A DNA stretch of 64,000 bases from G965205255 sp965205255 (GTDB lineage: Bacteria; Pseudomonadota; Gammaproteobacteria; Pseudomonadales; Endozoicomonadaceae). The DNA is taken from positions 620,001 to 684,000 of the forward strand of contig OZ242051.1 of NCBI GenBank assembly GCA_965205255.1, in the 5' to 3' direction. Shown here piece by piece: positions 54,837 to 63,956 of this stretch. Under the pieces are notes generated by a model. It was not told the DNA's origin and ran no database searches. It was given only the letters and a program-made list of their open reading frames with translations. A program made the position numbers and the translations under genes. Numbering within the stretch: position 1 is the stretch's first letter; each line of letters starts with the position of its first letter.

Positions 54837-55905
54837 TCGACTGGATCATCTTAATGATCGCTTTAATGAACTAAGTGCATTGCTCAGTGACGCTGAAGTC
54901 ATTAATAACCAGGAAAGATTTCGGCGCTACTCTCAGGAGTATGCTGAGCTTGAGCCTATTGCACAATGTTTCACCGCATACCAGCAATTACAAAGCGACA
55001 AAAAAGAAGCTGAGCAGTGGATTCGGGAAGCAGACAAAGACATGCGTTTGCTTGGAGAAGAATCCTTACAGGAAATACAGCCAAAAATAGAAGCAATGGA
55101 AAATGAGCTTCAGGTATTACTGCTTCCTAAAGATCCTGATGATGGAAATAATGTTTTTTTGGAAGTTCGAGCCGGCACAGGTGGTGATGAAGCAGCTCTA
55201 TTTGTTGGTGATCTTTTTCGTATGTATTCGCGTTATGCCGAAAGAAAAAACTGGAAAATAGAAATTATCAACGGAAACAGTGCAGAAGTGGGTGGTTATA
55301 AAGAGATCATCACCCGAATTATAGGGCAGGATGTATATGCTCACCTTAAATTTGAATCCGGAGCTCACCGCGTTCAACGTGTACCTGCTACTGAATCCCA
55401 GGGCAGAATTCATACTTCTGCCTGTACAGTAGCTGTTATGCCTGAGGCAACTGAACAGGCAGAAATTAATATTCGTAAAGAAGACTTACGCATCGATACT
55501 TATCGTTCTTCCGGTGCCGGTGGACAGCATGTTAACACCACAGATTCAGCTGTTCGTCTGACACATATTCCCACAGGGGTCGTGGTAGAATGTCAGGATG
55601 AACGATCTCAACACAAAAACAAGGCCAAAGCGATGGCTTTGCTAAGTGCAAAGCTCACGCGGGCACAACAGGAAGCACATCAAAAATCTATGGCTGATCA
55701 GCGAAAGAGTTTAGTTGGCAGTGGAGATCGTTCCGAACGTATTCGTACTTACAACTATCCTCAGGGGCGGGTAACTGACCATCGCATAAACCTGACACTA
55801 TACAAGCTACCTGAAATTATCGAAGGTGACCTAAACCCTGTTATTCTACCATTGATGCAGGAATATCAGGCTGAACTTCTCGCCTCAATGAGTGACGAAC
55901 CCTAA
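54817..55905 (+). CDS. prfA: Peptide chain release factor 1
   Basis: Recognises UAA and UAG stop codons and triggers peptide release on the ribosome. 362 residues (E. coli 360). The P-A-T tripeptide in VQRVPATES marks RF1 rather than RF2, and the GGQ catalytic motif is in GAGGQHVNTTDSAVRLTH, the site methylated by PrmC. The gene starts inside the hemA end and is followed by prmC after 16 bases. Confidence 0.97.
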   Translation: MKESLTNRLDHLNDRFNELSALLSDAEVINNQERFRRYSQEYAELEPIAQCFTAYQQLQSDKKEAEQWIREADKDMRLLGEESLQEIQPKIEAMENELQVLLLPKDPDDGNNVFLEVRAGTGGDEAALFVGDLFRMYSRYAERKNWKIEIINGNSAEVGGYKEIITRIIGQDVYAHLKFESGAHRVQRVPATESQGRIHTSACTVAVMPEATEQAEINIRKEDLRIDTYRSSGAGGQHVNTTDSAVRLTHIPTGVVVECQDERSQHKNKAKAMALLSAKLTRAQQEAHQKSMADQRKSLVGSGDRSERIRTYNYPQGRVTDHRINLTLYKLPEIIEGDLNPVILPLMQEYQAELLASMSDEP

Positions 55906-55921
55906 AAGTCAATGATGTAGC

Positions 55922-56764
55922 ATGACTATTAAAGAACTATTAGAAACAGCAACAACAAAACTGGCAGTACATAACGGCAACACACCCCAGTTGGATGTTG
56001 AGTTACTAATCTCCTATGCCCTTGGTCGTTCGCGTACTTGGTTGTACACCTATCCAGAGTATGTAATTAGCAAAATGGAACAATCTCATATAGAACAATT
56101 GATTGAGCGTCGCATTAAGGGTGAGCCTATAGCATATATCACAGGTGAAAAAGCTTTCTGGACGTTAAATATGAAAGTAAGTCCTGCCACACTAATCCCC
56201 CGACCAGATACCGAGTGCCTGGTAGAGGCGATTCTTAATCTGGTTGTTTCCAAAGATCAATCCTTACTGGATTTAGGTACAGGAACCGGAGCTATTGCTT
56301 TAGCTATCAGCTCAGAAAGACCAGACTGGCAAGTTACTGGTGTCGATATTAAAGCATCAGCCGTTGCGCTGGCGAATGAAAACGCTTTACTGAATAACAT
56401 ACCCAATGTTGTTTTTAAGCAAAGCAACTGGTTTGAAAAAACCTTTGGTCAAACCTTCGATCTCATCGCAGGTAATCCACCGTACATAGAAGAAAAAGAC
56501 CCTCATCTAACGAAAGGGGATGTTCGTTTTGAACCTCATTTAGCACTGGTTTCAGGGAAAGATGGTTTAGATGACATTCAGATAATATGTCAACAGGCGC
56601 CCCAATACCTTAACCATAACGGGTGGTTATTACTTGAACACGGATGTTCGCAAACACAGAACGTCAAACAACTATTTATGGCAGCAGGGTTCAGCAACAT
56701 AGAAACCTTAAAGGATTTAGCAGGACTGGATAGAGTGACGAAAGGGCAACTATGTCATGAATGA
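55922..56764 (+). CDS. prmC: Release factor glutamine methyltransferase
   Basis: Transfers a methyl group from S-adenosylmethionine to the Gln of the GGQ motif in RF1 and RF2. The 280-residue protein has the N-terminal helical substrate domain (IERRIKGEPIAYITGEKAFW), SAM-binding LLDLGTGTGAIALAIS and the catalytic NPPY motif (IAGNPPYIEEKD). It directly follows its substrate gene prfA and overlaps moeB by eight bases (ATGAATGA), so translation is probably coupled. Confidence 0.96.
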   Translation: MTIKELLETATTKLAVHNGNTPQLDVELLISYALGRSRTWLYTYPEYVISKMEQSHIEQLIERRIKGEPIAYITGEKAFWTLNMKVSPATLIPRPDTECLVEAILNLVVSKDQSLLDLGTGTGAIALAISSERPDWQVTGVDIKASAVALANENALLNNIPNVVFKQSNWFEKTFGQTFDLIAGNPPYIEEKDPHLTKGDVRFEPHLALVSGKDGLDDIQIICQQAPQYLNHNGWLLLEHGCSQTQNVKQLFMAAGFSNIETLKDLAGLDRVTKGQLCHE

Positions 56765-57506
56765 TGATCAACTGATGCGGTACAGCCGGCATATTATGCT
56801 TCCAGAGATTGATATAGAAGGACAACAGAAACTATTAAGCTCTCATGTATTCATTGTCGGAGCAGGCGGTCTCGGTTGCCCTGTAGCTTTATATCTTGCC
56901 AGTGCAGGCACAGGTACTCTGACAATAAGCGACTTCGATAAAGTAGAGGCGAGTAATCTTCAGAGACAGATAGCTCACACCACGAAAGACCTGGGAATAT
57001 TAAAAACAGAATCACTAAAAACGTCTGTTGGGGCAATTAATCCTGATATCACCGTCAACACTTGTGGCAAGCTAACAGAAAAAGAGCTACTCACTGCCAT
57101 TAGCCAAGCTGATGTTGTGGTAGACTGCTCAGACAATTTTCCAACTCGTTATTGTCTTAACCGGTTATGTGTAAAAACTCAAACCCCTCTGATTTCAGGT
57201 ACAGCCATTGAGTTTCGTGGTCAGGTCAGCACATTTAAACCGGGAAAAAACAATCCCTGCTATCAATGCTTATATCCCACAAGGTCTGATAAGACACTGT
57301 CCTGTTCAGAGTCTGGAGTTATCTCTCCACTAGTAGGTATTATCGGCTCAATGCAGGCTTTAGAAACGATAAAACTTATAACGCAAACTGGTTCACTATT
57401 AAGTGGCAGGCTATTACTTATCGACGGACTCACCATGAACATCCAAACATTAACAGTGAATAAAGATACAGAGTGCGATATTTGTAAAAACACATCCCAG
57501 CTCTGA
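56757..57506 (+). CDS. moeB: Molybdopterin-synthase adenylyltransferase (ThiF/MoeB family)
   Basis: E1-like enzyme that adenylates the C-terminal Gly-Gly of a small sulfur carrier (MoaD or ThiS). 249 residues (E. coli MoeB 249) with the nucleotide loop VFIVGAGGLGCPVALYLASA, SDFDKVEASNLQRQIAH, the DCSDNFPTRYCLN segment, and zinc-binding cysteine pairs (CYQCLYP and CDIC near the C-terminus). Last gene of the hemA-prfA-prmC-moeB operon. It could serve thiazole synthesis instead, since ThiF is very similar. No other molybdopterin gene is in the window. Confidence 0.88.
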   Translation: MNDDQLMRYSRHIMLPEIDIEGQQKLLSSHVFIVGAGGLGCPVALYLASAGTGTLTISDFDKVEASNLQRQIAHTTKDLGILKTESLKTSVGAINPDITVNTCGKLTEKELLTAISQADVVVDCSDNFPTRYCLNRLCVKTQTPLISGTAIEFRGQVSTFKPGKNNPCYQCLYPTRSDKTLSCSESGVISPLVGIIGSMQALETIKLITQTGSLLSGRLLLIDGLTMNIQTLTVNKDTECDICKNTSQL

Positions 57507-57529
57507 AAAATAGTCAAAAATATTTGTAT

Positions 57530-57690
57530 AATACCAATTTCGACTTCTAACTTCTTAACTTGCGCTACTTTTCTGATCTTGCTGTTATGCGTTGCATCTC
57601 CTCGCAATAGCAGGCTTATTCGTCACTCGCCTTTAACAGCAAGCCATAAAAGCATATTCATAACTGTAATGATGAAATAGGTTTTGGTAT
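57530..57690 (-). repeat. Dispersed palindromic repeat, copy D (about 160 bp)
   Basis: Opens ATACCAATTTCGACTTCTAA and closes GATGAAATAGGTTTTGGTAT. The interior contains TTGCGCTACTTTTCTGATCT, GCAATAGCAGGCTTATTCG and TTTAACAGCAAGCCATAAAA. It starts 24 bases after the moeB stop, so it would be in that mRNA and may help end it. Confidence 0.8.
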
Positions 57691-57780
57691 AACGCATCAG
57701 CAAGCTGCTCTGACAGTTTAAGCACAAAAACAAACACGTCCTGTCTAAGTATTCAAAGCCATTTTAATTGAGGATTTTTC

Positions 57781-58974
57781 ATGCAGTCAACCAGCTTATC
57801 TGTACTGCGGAGCAACCCGTCAATTCAGCAAAAAACAACATTCTCTGACAACGATGATAATCAGCAAACAGATGTATACAAACTATGGATTTTTGGTTAC
57901 CGTTACGTTAGTGCCGTTGACAATCTTCCTAATTTTATAGAAAAGACGGAAAAGTGGGGAGAGCAGGAGAAGGTCAGAACAAAAAAGTCTCCCATCCCCA
58001 GATTATCGGAAAGATGTGTTGATGAAGTTGTAAAATATATTGTTGAACTAGCAGCCAACACTAATGAAATAGATATACTGAAACTTAAAAGTTACCCACT
58101 CATGACCCTGCCTGATAACTTGTGTGATTTAAAGCATCTCACCTCACTCACGGTATCGGATGCTAAACTGGAACCTTTCACTCAGACATTTAAACTTCCA
58201 CCATTGCTGGAAAGTCTGGATCTGTCTGGTAATGCTTTGACTTCTGTTTCCAAACTCTGCTTTAATCTTCCACGATTAAATGAACTACGCTTGGGTGCTA
58301 ACAGGCTTTCAAGTCTTCCTGACAGTTTTGCTATGCTTACTAATCTGGAGATACTTAGCCTGGTACTTAATAGTGATTTTGCGACAATTCCTGAGGTTGT
58401 TCTCTCTTTGAAAAAACTTAAAAGTCTGTATGTTGGCAGAGATGGAACTTTCCAGATTCCAGAAAAAATCAGCCAACTCAAGTCCCTACGTCTTCTATCG
58501 GTAACTGGCAGGGATAATTGTGCACCAGAATTCCCCAGAGCCCTGTTATCTCTCAGCGGGTTAACATCACTGTCATTGAGTGATACTCATGTAGAAGCTA
58601 TTCCTCCAATGATCAATGCTCTGAGTAAGCTTGAAACCCTGAGTTTGATAAGGGTTTTTCTTTCCCTGATACCAGAAGAAATTGGCGAACTAAACAAGCT
58701 GAAAGAACTGACGTTAGTTAATAATCAGTTAAAAGAATTACCACACGGCATCACAAAACTTAAGGAGTTGAGTTTACTGAGAATATCTTCCAACCTTTTT
58801 AAAGTGACTATTTTTGATAAAAACCTTCTGGCTATTCTTAATCAACTACCTGCAACCTGTAACATTGATGTATGTGAAATTAAAAATGCAGGAACCGGCA
58901 CCAAGCTCAGGCAGGTCGAAGAAAATATCAGAATAAGGCAGGAAAGAAAATCATTACAGAACAAAGTATTATGA
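57781..58974 (+). CDS. Leucine-rich-repeat protein, possible effector
   Basis: A 397-residue protein with no signal peptide. Residues about 95-340 hold roughly nine leucine-rich repeats of 22-24 residues (for example ELRLGANRLSSLPDSFAMLT, LKELTLVNNQLKELPHGITK). The N-terminal 90 residues are charged with a Trp/Tyr-rich start, and the C-terminus is a basic coil. LRRs of the LxxLP type are typical of bacterial effectors and of surface or signalling proteins that bind other proteins. No catalytic domain such as a NEL ubiquitin ligase is visible. It is monocistronic after a dispersed repeat. Secretion is not shown by sequence. Confidence 0.8.
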   Translation: MQSTSLSVLRSNPSIQQKTTFSDNDDNQQTDVYKLWIFGYRYVSAVDNLPNFIEKTEKWGEQEKVRTKKSPIPRLSERCVDEVVKYIVELAANTNEIDILKLKSYPLMTLPDNLCDLKHLTSLTVSDAKLEPFTQTFKLPPLLESLDLSGNALTSVSKLCFNLPRLNELRLGANRLSSLPDSFAMLTNLEILSLVLNSDFATIPEVVLSLKKLKSLYVGRDGTFQIPEKISQLKSLRLLSVTGRDNCAPEFPRALLSLSGLTSLSLSDTHVEAIPPMINALSKLETLSLIRVFLSLIPEEIGELNKLKELTLVNNQLKELPHGITKLKELSLLRISSNLFKVTIFDKNLLAILNQLPATCNIDVCEIKNAGTGTKLRQVEENIRIRQERKSLQNKVL

Positions 58975-58981
58975 AGTTGCT

Positions 58982-59521
58982 CTATGGTCTGGAACTGCTT
59001 CTTGAATAACGCTCAACATTACAAATGATTGTACTCATACTTGTCGCCACACAATTTTTACCACACTTAACATAACCCATCCGGTCAGATACACAATTAT
59101 CTCCAGGTTCTTTACCACAAAAAATTTTGTTTAAATCATGCTGATCTTTCATACAGCCATATCCGCATGCTTTATTATAAAATGGCCCACTAATACAACC
59201 ATACGTTTTACTACCATGTCCTTCTTTGTGATGATGGGAGTAATGCCTGTGATGGTGGCGCCTGTCGCTGTAGCCATTATTCACAATTACCTTTGTTGAT
59301 GAAGGAGACCTAGCTTTCTTTCTGTAAGGAAGATTCATGCCAAAACCATAGTAATTTTTATGGGATGTTAAAGGCCCATGGCACGTACGTCGACCATGTA
59401 CCACTGAACACATAGAACCACGATGCGTTTGCCTAATCATGCTACATCCCGACAATAACACACCTGATAATGCAACCAAAAACACTATATTTGACTTTAC
59501 GAAACACACAAACCAGTACAT
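58982..59521 (-). CDS. Cysteine- and histidine-rich lipoprotein
   Basis: About 179 residues from MYWFVCFVKSNIVFLVALSG, with a lipobox VLLSGC (Cys26) followed by Ser-Met. The mature part contains a run of His and Arg (SDRRHHHRHYSHHHKEGHG) and a C-terminal domain with about eight cysteines (YGCISGPFYNKACGYGCMKD, CGKNCVATSMSTIIC). Disulfides or metal binding are likely. The frame is open to an ATG at 59566, but the lipobox fits the start given. It converges on the LRR gene with seven bases between stops and is divergent from hemG. Function unknown. Confidence 0.65.
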   Translation of the reverse strand: MYWFVCFVKSNIVFLVALSGVLLSGCSMIRQTHRGSMCSVVHGRRTCHGPLTSHKNYYGFGMNLPYRKKARSPSSTKVIVNNGYSDRRHHHRHYSHHHKEGHGSKTYGCISGPFYNKACGYGCMKDQHDLNKIFCGKEPGDNCVSDRMGYVKCGKNCVATSMSTIICNVERYSRSSSRP

Positions 59522-59613
59522 AGTTACCTCAGGGAAAACTGAAGACTCAGATAACATTGCAAGCATAGCACTAACTATGACTTTTTGTCTTTTACAGGGG
59601 TTTAATTATTGTA

Positions 59614-60201
59614 ATGGCTAACCATCTCATTATTTATCAATCAACCAATGGCCAAACAAAAAAAATCAGTCATTTTATTCTGGATATAATCAGAGCTCAG
59701 ACAGATAACTGCTCGATAAAAAACATTACAAACATTGATAAAAACATTCAATTGACCGATTACAGATCTATATTATTCGCTCTGCCGGTACGCTATGGAA
59801 AGCATAATAAGCAAGCGATCAAATTCATTAAAGCACATATCCCTGAACTTAAAACAGTTACCACAGGCCTTATCAGTGTTAATTTAACAGCAAGAAAATC
59901 AAATAAAAACTCTGCTTCAACAAATCCATACTTAATAAAGTTATTAGATAAACTTAACTGGAAACCCAACTTTACAGCTGTTATTGCCGGTGCTTTAAAG
60001 TATCCCGAATATGTATGGTACGATAAACTAATGATTCGCCTGATTATGAAAATGACAAAAGGCCCAACAGATCCATCTGTCTGCACAGAATTTACTGACT
60101 GGGATCAAGTGAAATCTTACATGCAGGAATATCTGAATCTTATCCCGATATTACCACTCAGGGATCATGCAAGCGTTCAACACAACACAACAGCGTCTTA
60201 A
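59614..60201 (+). CDS. hemG: Menaquinone-dependent protoporphyrinogen IX dehydrogenase
   Basis: Oxidises protoporphyrinogen IX to protoporphyrin IX with FMN and a quinone, the penultimate step of haem synthesis, at the inner membrane. 195 residues (E. coli HemG 181). It has a flavodoxin-like fold: FMN loop IIYQSTNGQTKKIS, ILFALPVRYGKHN, the family's SVNLTARKSNKNS insertion, AGALKYPEYVWYD and MIRLIMKMTKGPTDPS. It lies within the same 7-kb stretch as hemA but is separately transcribed. The ATG has GGGG in ACAGGGGTTT upstream. Confidence 0.92.
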   Translation: MANHLIIYQSTNGQTKKISHFILDIIRAQTDNCSIKNITNIDKNIQLTDYRSILFALPVRYGKHNKQAIKFIKAHIPELKTVTTGLISVNLTARKSNKNSASTNPYLIKLLDKLNWKPNFTAVIAGALKYPEYVWYDKLMIRLIMKMTKGPTDPSVCTEFTDWDQVKSYMQEYLNLIPILPLRDHASVQHNTTAS

Positions 60202-60382
60202 TAAGAGGCACTAACCCACCTTTGAATGATTTTATTCTCTGGCAGGATAGTTTATTCTAAATGAATAATTGCACCTGAATCAATAAGTCTATTTAGTAAA
60301 CACTCAAGCTTGCTACAGAGTCAGGTGCAAGTACAAATTTTTGTATTCATAAAACTTTCGTATTCATAAAAAATATTATCGC

Positions 60383-60850
60383 TTACTGTATAGTCTCTTT
60401 TTCATTTTCTGATTGCTGCTCAGCCTGATCAAAAAGTGCGTCAAAATTAACAGGTGCAAGCATAATCGGCGGGAAACTTCCACGAACTACCAAATTATCT
60501 ATCGCCTCCCGAGCATACGGAAAAAGAATATTAGGACAAAAAGCACCCAGAGAGCGAGGTATACTTTCCTGCGGGATATTACTAATTAGAAAAATGCCCG
60601 CTTGCTTCACTTCAGCAACAAAGGCTGTCTCTTTTCCAGATTTGACGGTGACGGTCAACGATAAAATGACCTCAAACATATCTTTTTCATCAAGTTTCTT
60701 ATTTAATGTGTTCAGATCAAGACTAACTTCCGGAGTCCATTGCTCTTTAAAAAGATCAGGAGATTTTGGAGACTCAAAGGAGACATCTTTGACATAAATT
60801 CGCTGAAGCGCAAATTGTGGCTGATTATCCTGAGAATTTTGTTCAGACAT
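60383..60850 (-). CDS. secB: Protein-export chaperone SecB
   Basis: Tetrameric cytosolic chaperone that keeps precursors unfolded and hands them to SecA. 155 residues, with FALQRIYVKDVSFESPKSPD, VSLDLNT, FLISNIPQES and LFPYAREAIDNLVVRGSFPP, all conserved in the family. It is the last gene of the yibN-grxC-secB run that also occurs in E. coli, although here about 150 AT-rich bases separate it from grxC, so it may have an internal promoter. Its presence supports a proteobacterial host and fits the many secreted proteins in the window. Confidence 0.96.
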   Translation of the reverse strand: MSEQNSQDNQPQFALQRIYVKDVSFESPKSPDLFKEQWTPEVSLDLNTLNKKLDEKDMFEVILSLTVTVKSGKETAFVAEVKQAGIFLISNIPQESIPRSLGAFCPNILFPYAREAIDNLVVRGSFPPIMLAPVNFDALFDQAEQQSENEKETIQ

Positions 60851-61001
60851 GAGATTCCCTGCCTATCATGGCGTTTAATGTTTAAAACATAACCTTTTTA
60901 ACAAAAGACCAAAACATAAAGATTTTCAGTTAAAGGTTGTTTTTTGACCCAAAAATACAAAATATGGCAAATTTCTAAAGCAAAAAAAAACTGCGCAAGT
61001 A

Positions 61002-61259
61002 TTAACTTTCGATAAGCCTTCTTAATTCGCCATTTCTATCTGCTTCAAACAGATTATCGCAACCACCTACATGAGTACTTCCAACCCATATTTGAGGCAC
61101 AGATGTTCTTCCCGCTTTTTCACTCATTGCTTGGCGAAGCGCAGGATCGTCATCAACAGACAACTCATTGTAGGCGATCTTTTTCTTTTCTAAAAGCTGT
61201 TTTGCCCGTATACAATACGGACAGGTCTGCGTAGTATAAATAAGAACATTATGAGTCAT
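61002..61259 (-). CDS. grxC: Glutaredoxin 3
   Basis: Small glutathione-dependent thiol oxidoreductase. 85 residues with the redox motif CPYC (TQTCPYCIRAKQLL), the cis-Pro segment RTSVPQIWVGSTHVGGCDNL and the GSH-binding Gly-Gly. It is 46 bases from the yibN gene on the same strand and probably cotranscribed with it, upstream of secB. Confidence 0.95.
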   Translation of the reverse strand: MTHNVLIYTTQTCPYCIRAKQLLEKKKIAYNELSVDDDPALRQAMSEKAGRTSVPQIWVGSTHVGGCDNLFEADRNGELRRLIES

Positions 61260-61305
61260 ATTTTGTCACAAATAATAAAAATTAATCATACCTGAACATT
61301 CACGG

Positions 61306-61722
61306 TTACTTTTTAACCAGTGGTAGGTTGTCTCCAATCCACCCCTGAATACCACCTTTTAAACGACGAATCTGCATAAACCCTGCTTTGGTTAAAATCT
61401 GCCCAGAGCTACCTGAGTGCTGACCATGGGAGCAGACTAAAATAATCGGTGACTCTTTATATTTTTTTAACTCTGTCGTGCGATCTTTCAGATTTGCATG
61501 AGGAATATTAATAGCGTGTGTAATGTGCCCGGCATCAAATTTCTTTTTATCCCTGATATCCAGAATAACTGCTTTTTCTCTGTTAACAAGATATGTCAAT
61601 TCACCATTACTAACAGTTTTACCTCCTTTTCTGCTTTCGGTAATAATAAGCAAAATCAATAGAATGACAAAAACACCTATCAGTATAGGGTGATTGGTAG
61701 CAAAAAGAATAAATCGATCCAT
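61306..61722 (-). CDS. yibN: Membrane-anchored rhodanese-like protein
   Basis: 138 residues. One N-terminal membrane segment (ILIGVFVILLILLIITES) anchors a single rhodanese domain whose active-site cysteine is in LVCSHGQHSGSSG. VILDIRDKKKFDAGHITHAI is the usual CDC25/rhodanese core. Rhodaneses transfer sulfane sulfur; for YibN the physiological partner is not established here. The gene is first of yibN-grxC-secB, the same order as in E. coli. Confidence 0.9.
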   Translation of the reverse strand: MDRFILFATNHPILIGVFVILLILLIITESRKGGKTVSNGELTYLVNREKAVILDIRDKKKFDAGHITHAINIPHANLKDRTTELKKYKESPIILVCSHGQHSGSSGQILTKAGFMQIRRLKGGIQGWIGDNLPLVKK

Positions 61723-62316
61723 GTAGTATTAACCGTACGCCACATTCAAAACGAACCAGTAGTATACTCTTTTCATCAAAAAATTACAGTTTTCTTTTTT
61801 GTGAATCCTTTGGATCTAAAAGTAAATTCTCCGGTCACTTTCTACCAGTAGCGCTTTTTGGTGGGGCTCTGTTGCAAAAAATTGATAATCAGCAATACGG
61901 CTTTGCTTGTTGCTATCTATAACATCCTATAAAAACAGGCTGACATTTTCATAATGCTAAGAACTTTTTGAGATACGCAAACTTAGCTTTGCCAAAATTG
62001 ACTTAATCTCGCCAACTCTCGGTACCACAGATTGTTCAGCACAGCACAGCACAAACAATATTATTGCTGAGAGTGAGTAATCAATTTCACCTTGATTTCA
62101 CGGGAATTAAGGTTAGAAAAATGATCTGTAAATGCAGCAGTCTCATCTAGCATTTCAATACGACATTCCTTGTTTAATTTCACCCGAATGTTACCATGAA
62201 ATTCTATTCAAGACCTAAAGTTCCTGATGGGACAGCCCAGTAAGCCTCAGTATATTGAATCCACATTTTTTTTAGTTTATGTATACTATACAAACCATAT
62301 TGTTAGGGAGTAATGC
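61723..62316. other. Intergenic region with an IS6-type end
   Basis: 594 bases, no intact gene. It contains an isolated IS6-type terminus at 61864-61880 and GCACA repeats near 62038-62055. The minus strand carries short protein-like stretches (ELARLSQFWQS) broken by stops, possibly an old transposase that I cannot place. Confidence 0.45.
61864..61880. mobile_element. Solitary IS6-like terminus
   Basis: GGCTCTGTTGCAAAAAAT resembles the ends of IS6-family elements and the terminus at 38999 (GGTTCTGTTGCAAA). No IS6 transposase follows, so it is a scar or a chance match. Confidence 0.4.
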
Positions 62317-62706
62317 ATGTCAAATAAAAGTGAGCCGACTGGTGAAATGATCTTGCGAACTTTAGCCATGGCCAAAGATACTAATATTAACGGTGATATT
62401 TTTGGTGGGTGGATTATGTCGCAAATGGATATTGCAGGTGGCATTATGGCAAAGGAGGTTAGTAAAGGGCGCGTGGTCACTGTTGCTGTCGATAGCATGC
62501 AGTTTATTAAACCAGTGCAGGTCGGTGACGTGGTGTGTTGCTATGGACAAGTAGTAAAAAAAGGGCGAACCTCTATCACGATTAAACTGGAAATATGGAT
62601 AAGTTCAGCTTATCAGAATAAAGAAAAATCGCGCTATCAGGTAACAGAAGCAAATTTTGTTTATGTAGCTGTTGACGATACAGGAATTAAACGAGTGGCT
62701 TTTTAA
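62317..62706 (+). CDS. yciA: Acyl-CoA thioesterase of the YciA type
   Basis: Hydrolyses acyl-CoA to free acid and CoA in the cytosol. 129 residues in a single hotdog domain: LRTLAMAKDTNINGDIFGGW and MSQMDIAGGIMA carry the active-site Asp, then VDSMQFIKPVQVGDVVCCYG. YciA is about 132 residues in E. coli. A run of GGGAG lies upstream; a second ATG four bases earlier is out of frame. It stands alone. Confidence 0.92.
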   Translation: MSNKSEPTGEMILRTLAMAKDTNINGDIFGGWIMSQMDIAGGIMAKEVSKGRVVTVAVDSMQFIKPVQVGDVVCCYGQVVKKGRTSITIKLEIWISSAYQNKEKSRYQVTEANFVYVAVDDTGIKRVAF

Positions 62707-63091
62707 ATCATCCGCCTGACTTTTATAAGTAGCTGGTACTAAATCTCTTAATTAAGAGGATATATGTACTTCCATAAAGATATACAATAATCACTTTTAA
62801 ATTATAAAAAAGACACTTAATACCAAAATCTGTTTCTAATTAGAAGCAGGTTTTAGTATTAGTAGCAGAAATTAGTATAATACCAAAAACTCAACACCTT
62901 AAATTTCAATGAGTATATACATAGATTCTATATTTAGAACTATTTTTTGCGTCAAATTAAGTTGATTTATACTAAAAAATTGATTTTGTCGTTAATTAAG
63001 TTATGTCTTTAATCTAATAATAACCCTGTTGTAATAGCCCTCGCATGATACAATGGATACACTATTTAATCTAAACCAAAGAATATCCTGA
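62707..63091. other. Intergenic region with a short repeat derivative
   Basis: 385 bases with no gene. It holds a 41-base form of the dispersed repeat (62820-62860) and another repeat-end-like word TAATACCAAAA at about 62878, followed by the mutM promoter region. Confidence 0.5.
62820..62860. repeat. Short derivative F of the dispersed repeat (41 bp)
   Basis: ATACCAAAATCTGTTTCTAA joined directly to TTAGAAGCAGGTTTTAGTAT: the two ends of the family with the whole interior missing, forming a near-perfect palindrome. Confidence 0.75.
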
Positions 63092-63904
63092 ATGCCAGAG
63101 CTACCTGAAGTTGAAATTACAAAGCGTGGAATTTCACCTCATATTACCCATAAAAAAATTGAGAAGGTATTACTTCGTCGTTCTTCGCTACGCTGGATAA
63201 TCCCTGCACATTTACCCGAAACCTTGCCAGGACAAGTTGTTTTTTTGGTTGACCGACGGGCAAAATATTTATTGCTTAAAGTGGCTAAAGGAACCCTTAT
63301 TATACATTTAGGTATGTCCGGAACGTTGCAACTGGTTGACTTATCAACTGCTGTTACAAAACATGACCACTTTGACCTTTGCTTTGAAAATGATCTTATT
63401 CTTCGATTTAATGATCCAAGAAGATTTGGTGCCTTATTATGGTCTGAAGCTGGAAACTCACATCCACTGCTTAAAAAATTAGGTCCTGAACCGCTTTCGA
63501 ATAACTTTGATGACATTCTGTTGTATGAAAAATCCAGAGGTAAAAAACAAGCGGTTAAATCATTCATTATGGACAGTAAGGTGGTAGTTGGACTAGGTAA
63601 TATCTACGCAACTGAAGCTTTGTTTATGGCAGGTGTCCGACCTGACTGTTCGGCAGAAGATATTTCAAAAACACGATATGCTTTAATTTCAAAATCAATC
63701 AGAAAAGTATTACAACGAGCAATCAACTGTGGTGGAACAACACTAAAAGACTTTAAAGGTAGTGATGGAAAACCAGGATATTTTGCTATTGAGTTGTCTG
63801 TTTATGGTAAGAAGGGTGAGCCTTGTCCACGCTGCTCAACGATTATTAAAAGCAAAAAAATCGGTCAGCGAGCCAGTTGTTTTTGTCCCGCTTGCCAGCA
63901 GTAG
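63092..63904 (+). CDS. mutM: Formamidopyrimidine-DNA glycosylase (Fpg)
   Basis: Bifunctional glycosylase/AP lyase that removes 8-oxoguanine and formamidopyrimidines from DNA. The 270-residue protein starts MPELPEVEITKRG, where Pro2 is the catalytic nucleophile and Glu3 assists. It keeps the Lys in VDRRAKYLLLKV, the RFNDPRRFGALLW loop, the helix-two-turn-helix VVGLGNIYATEALF, and a C-terminal zinc finger (CPRCSTIIKSK ... CFCPACQQ). Flanked on both sides by pieces of the dispersed repeat. Confidence 0.97.
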   Translation: MPELPEVEITKRGISPHITHKKIEKVLLRRSSLRWIIPAHLPETLPGQVVFLVDRRAKYLLLKVAKGTLIIHLGMSGTLQLVDLSTAVTKHDHFDLCFENDLILRFNDPRRFGALLWSEAGNSHPLLKKLGPEPLSNNFDDILLYEKSRGKKQAVKSFIMDSKVVVGLGNIYATEALFMAGVRPDCSAEDISKTRYALISKSIRKVLQRAINCGGTTLKDFKGSDGKPGYFAIELSVYGKKGEPCPRCSTIIKSKKIGQRASCFCPACQQ

Positions 63905-63956
63905 CATCAAAATTATCTTCGGGTCGGCACTGTTAGGAAAATTAGTTGATAAACTA

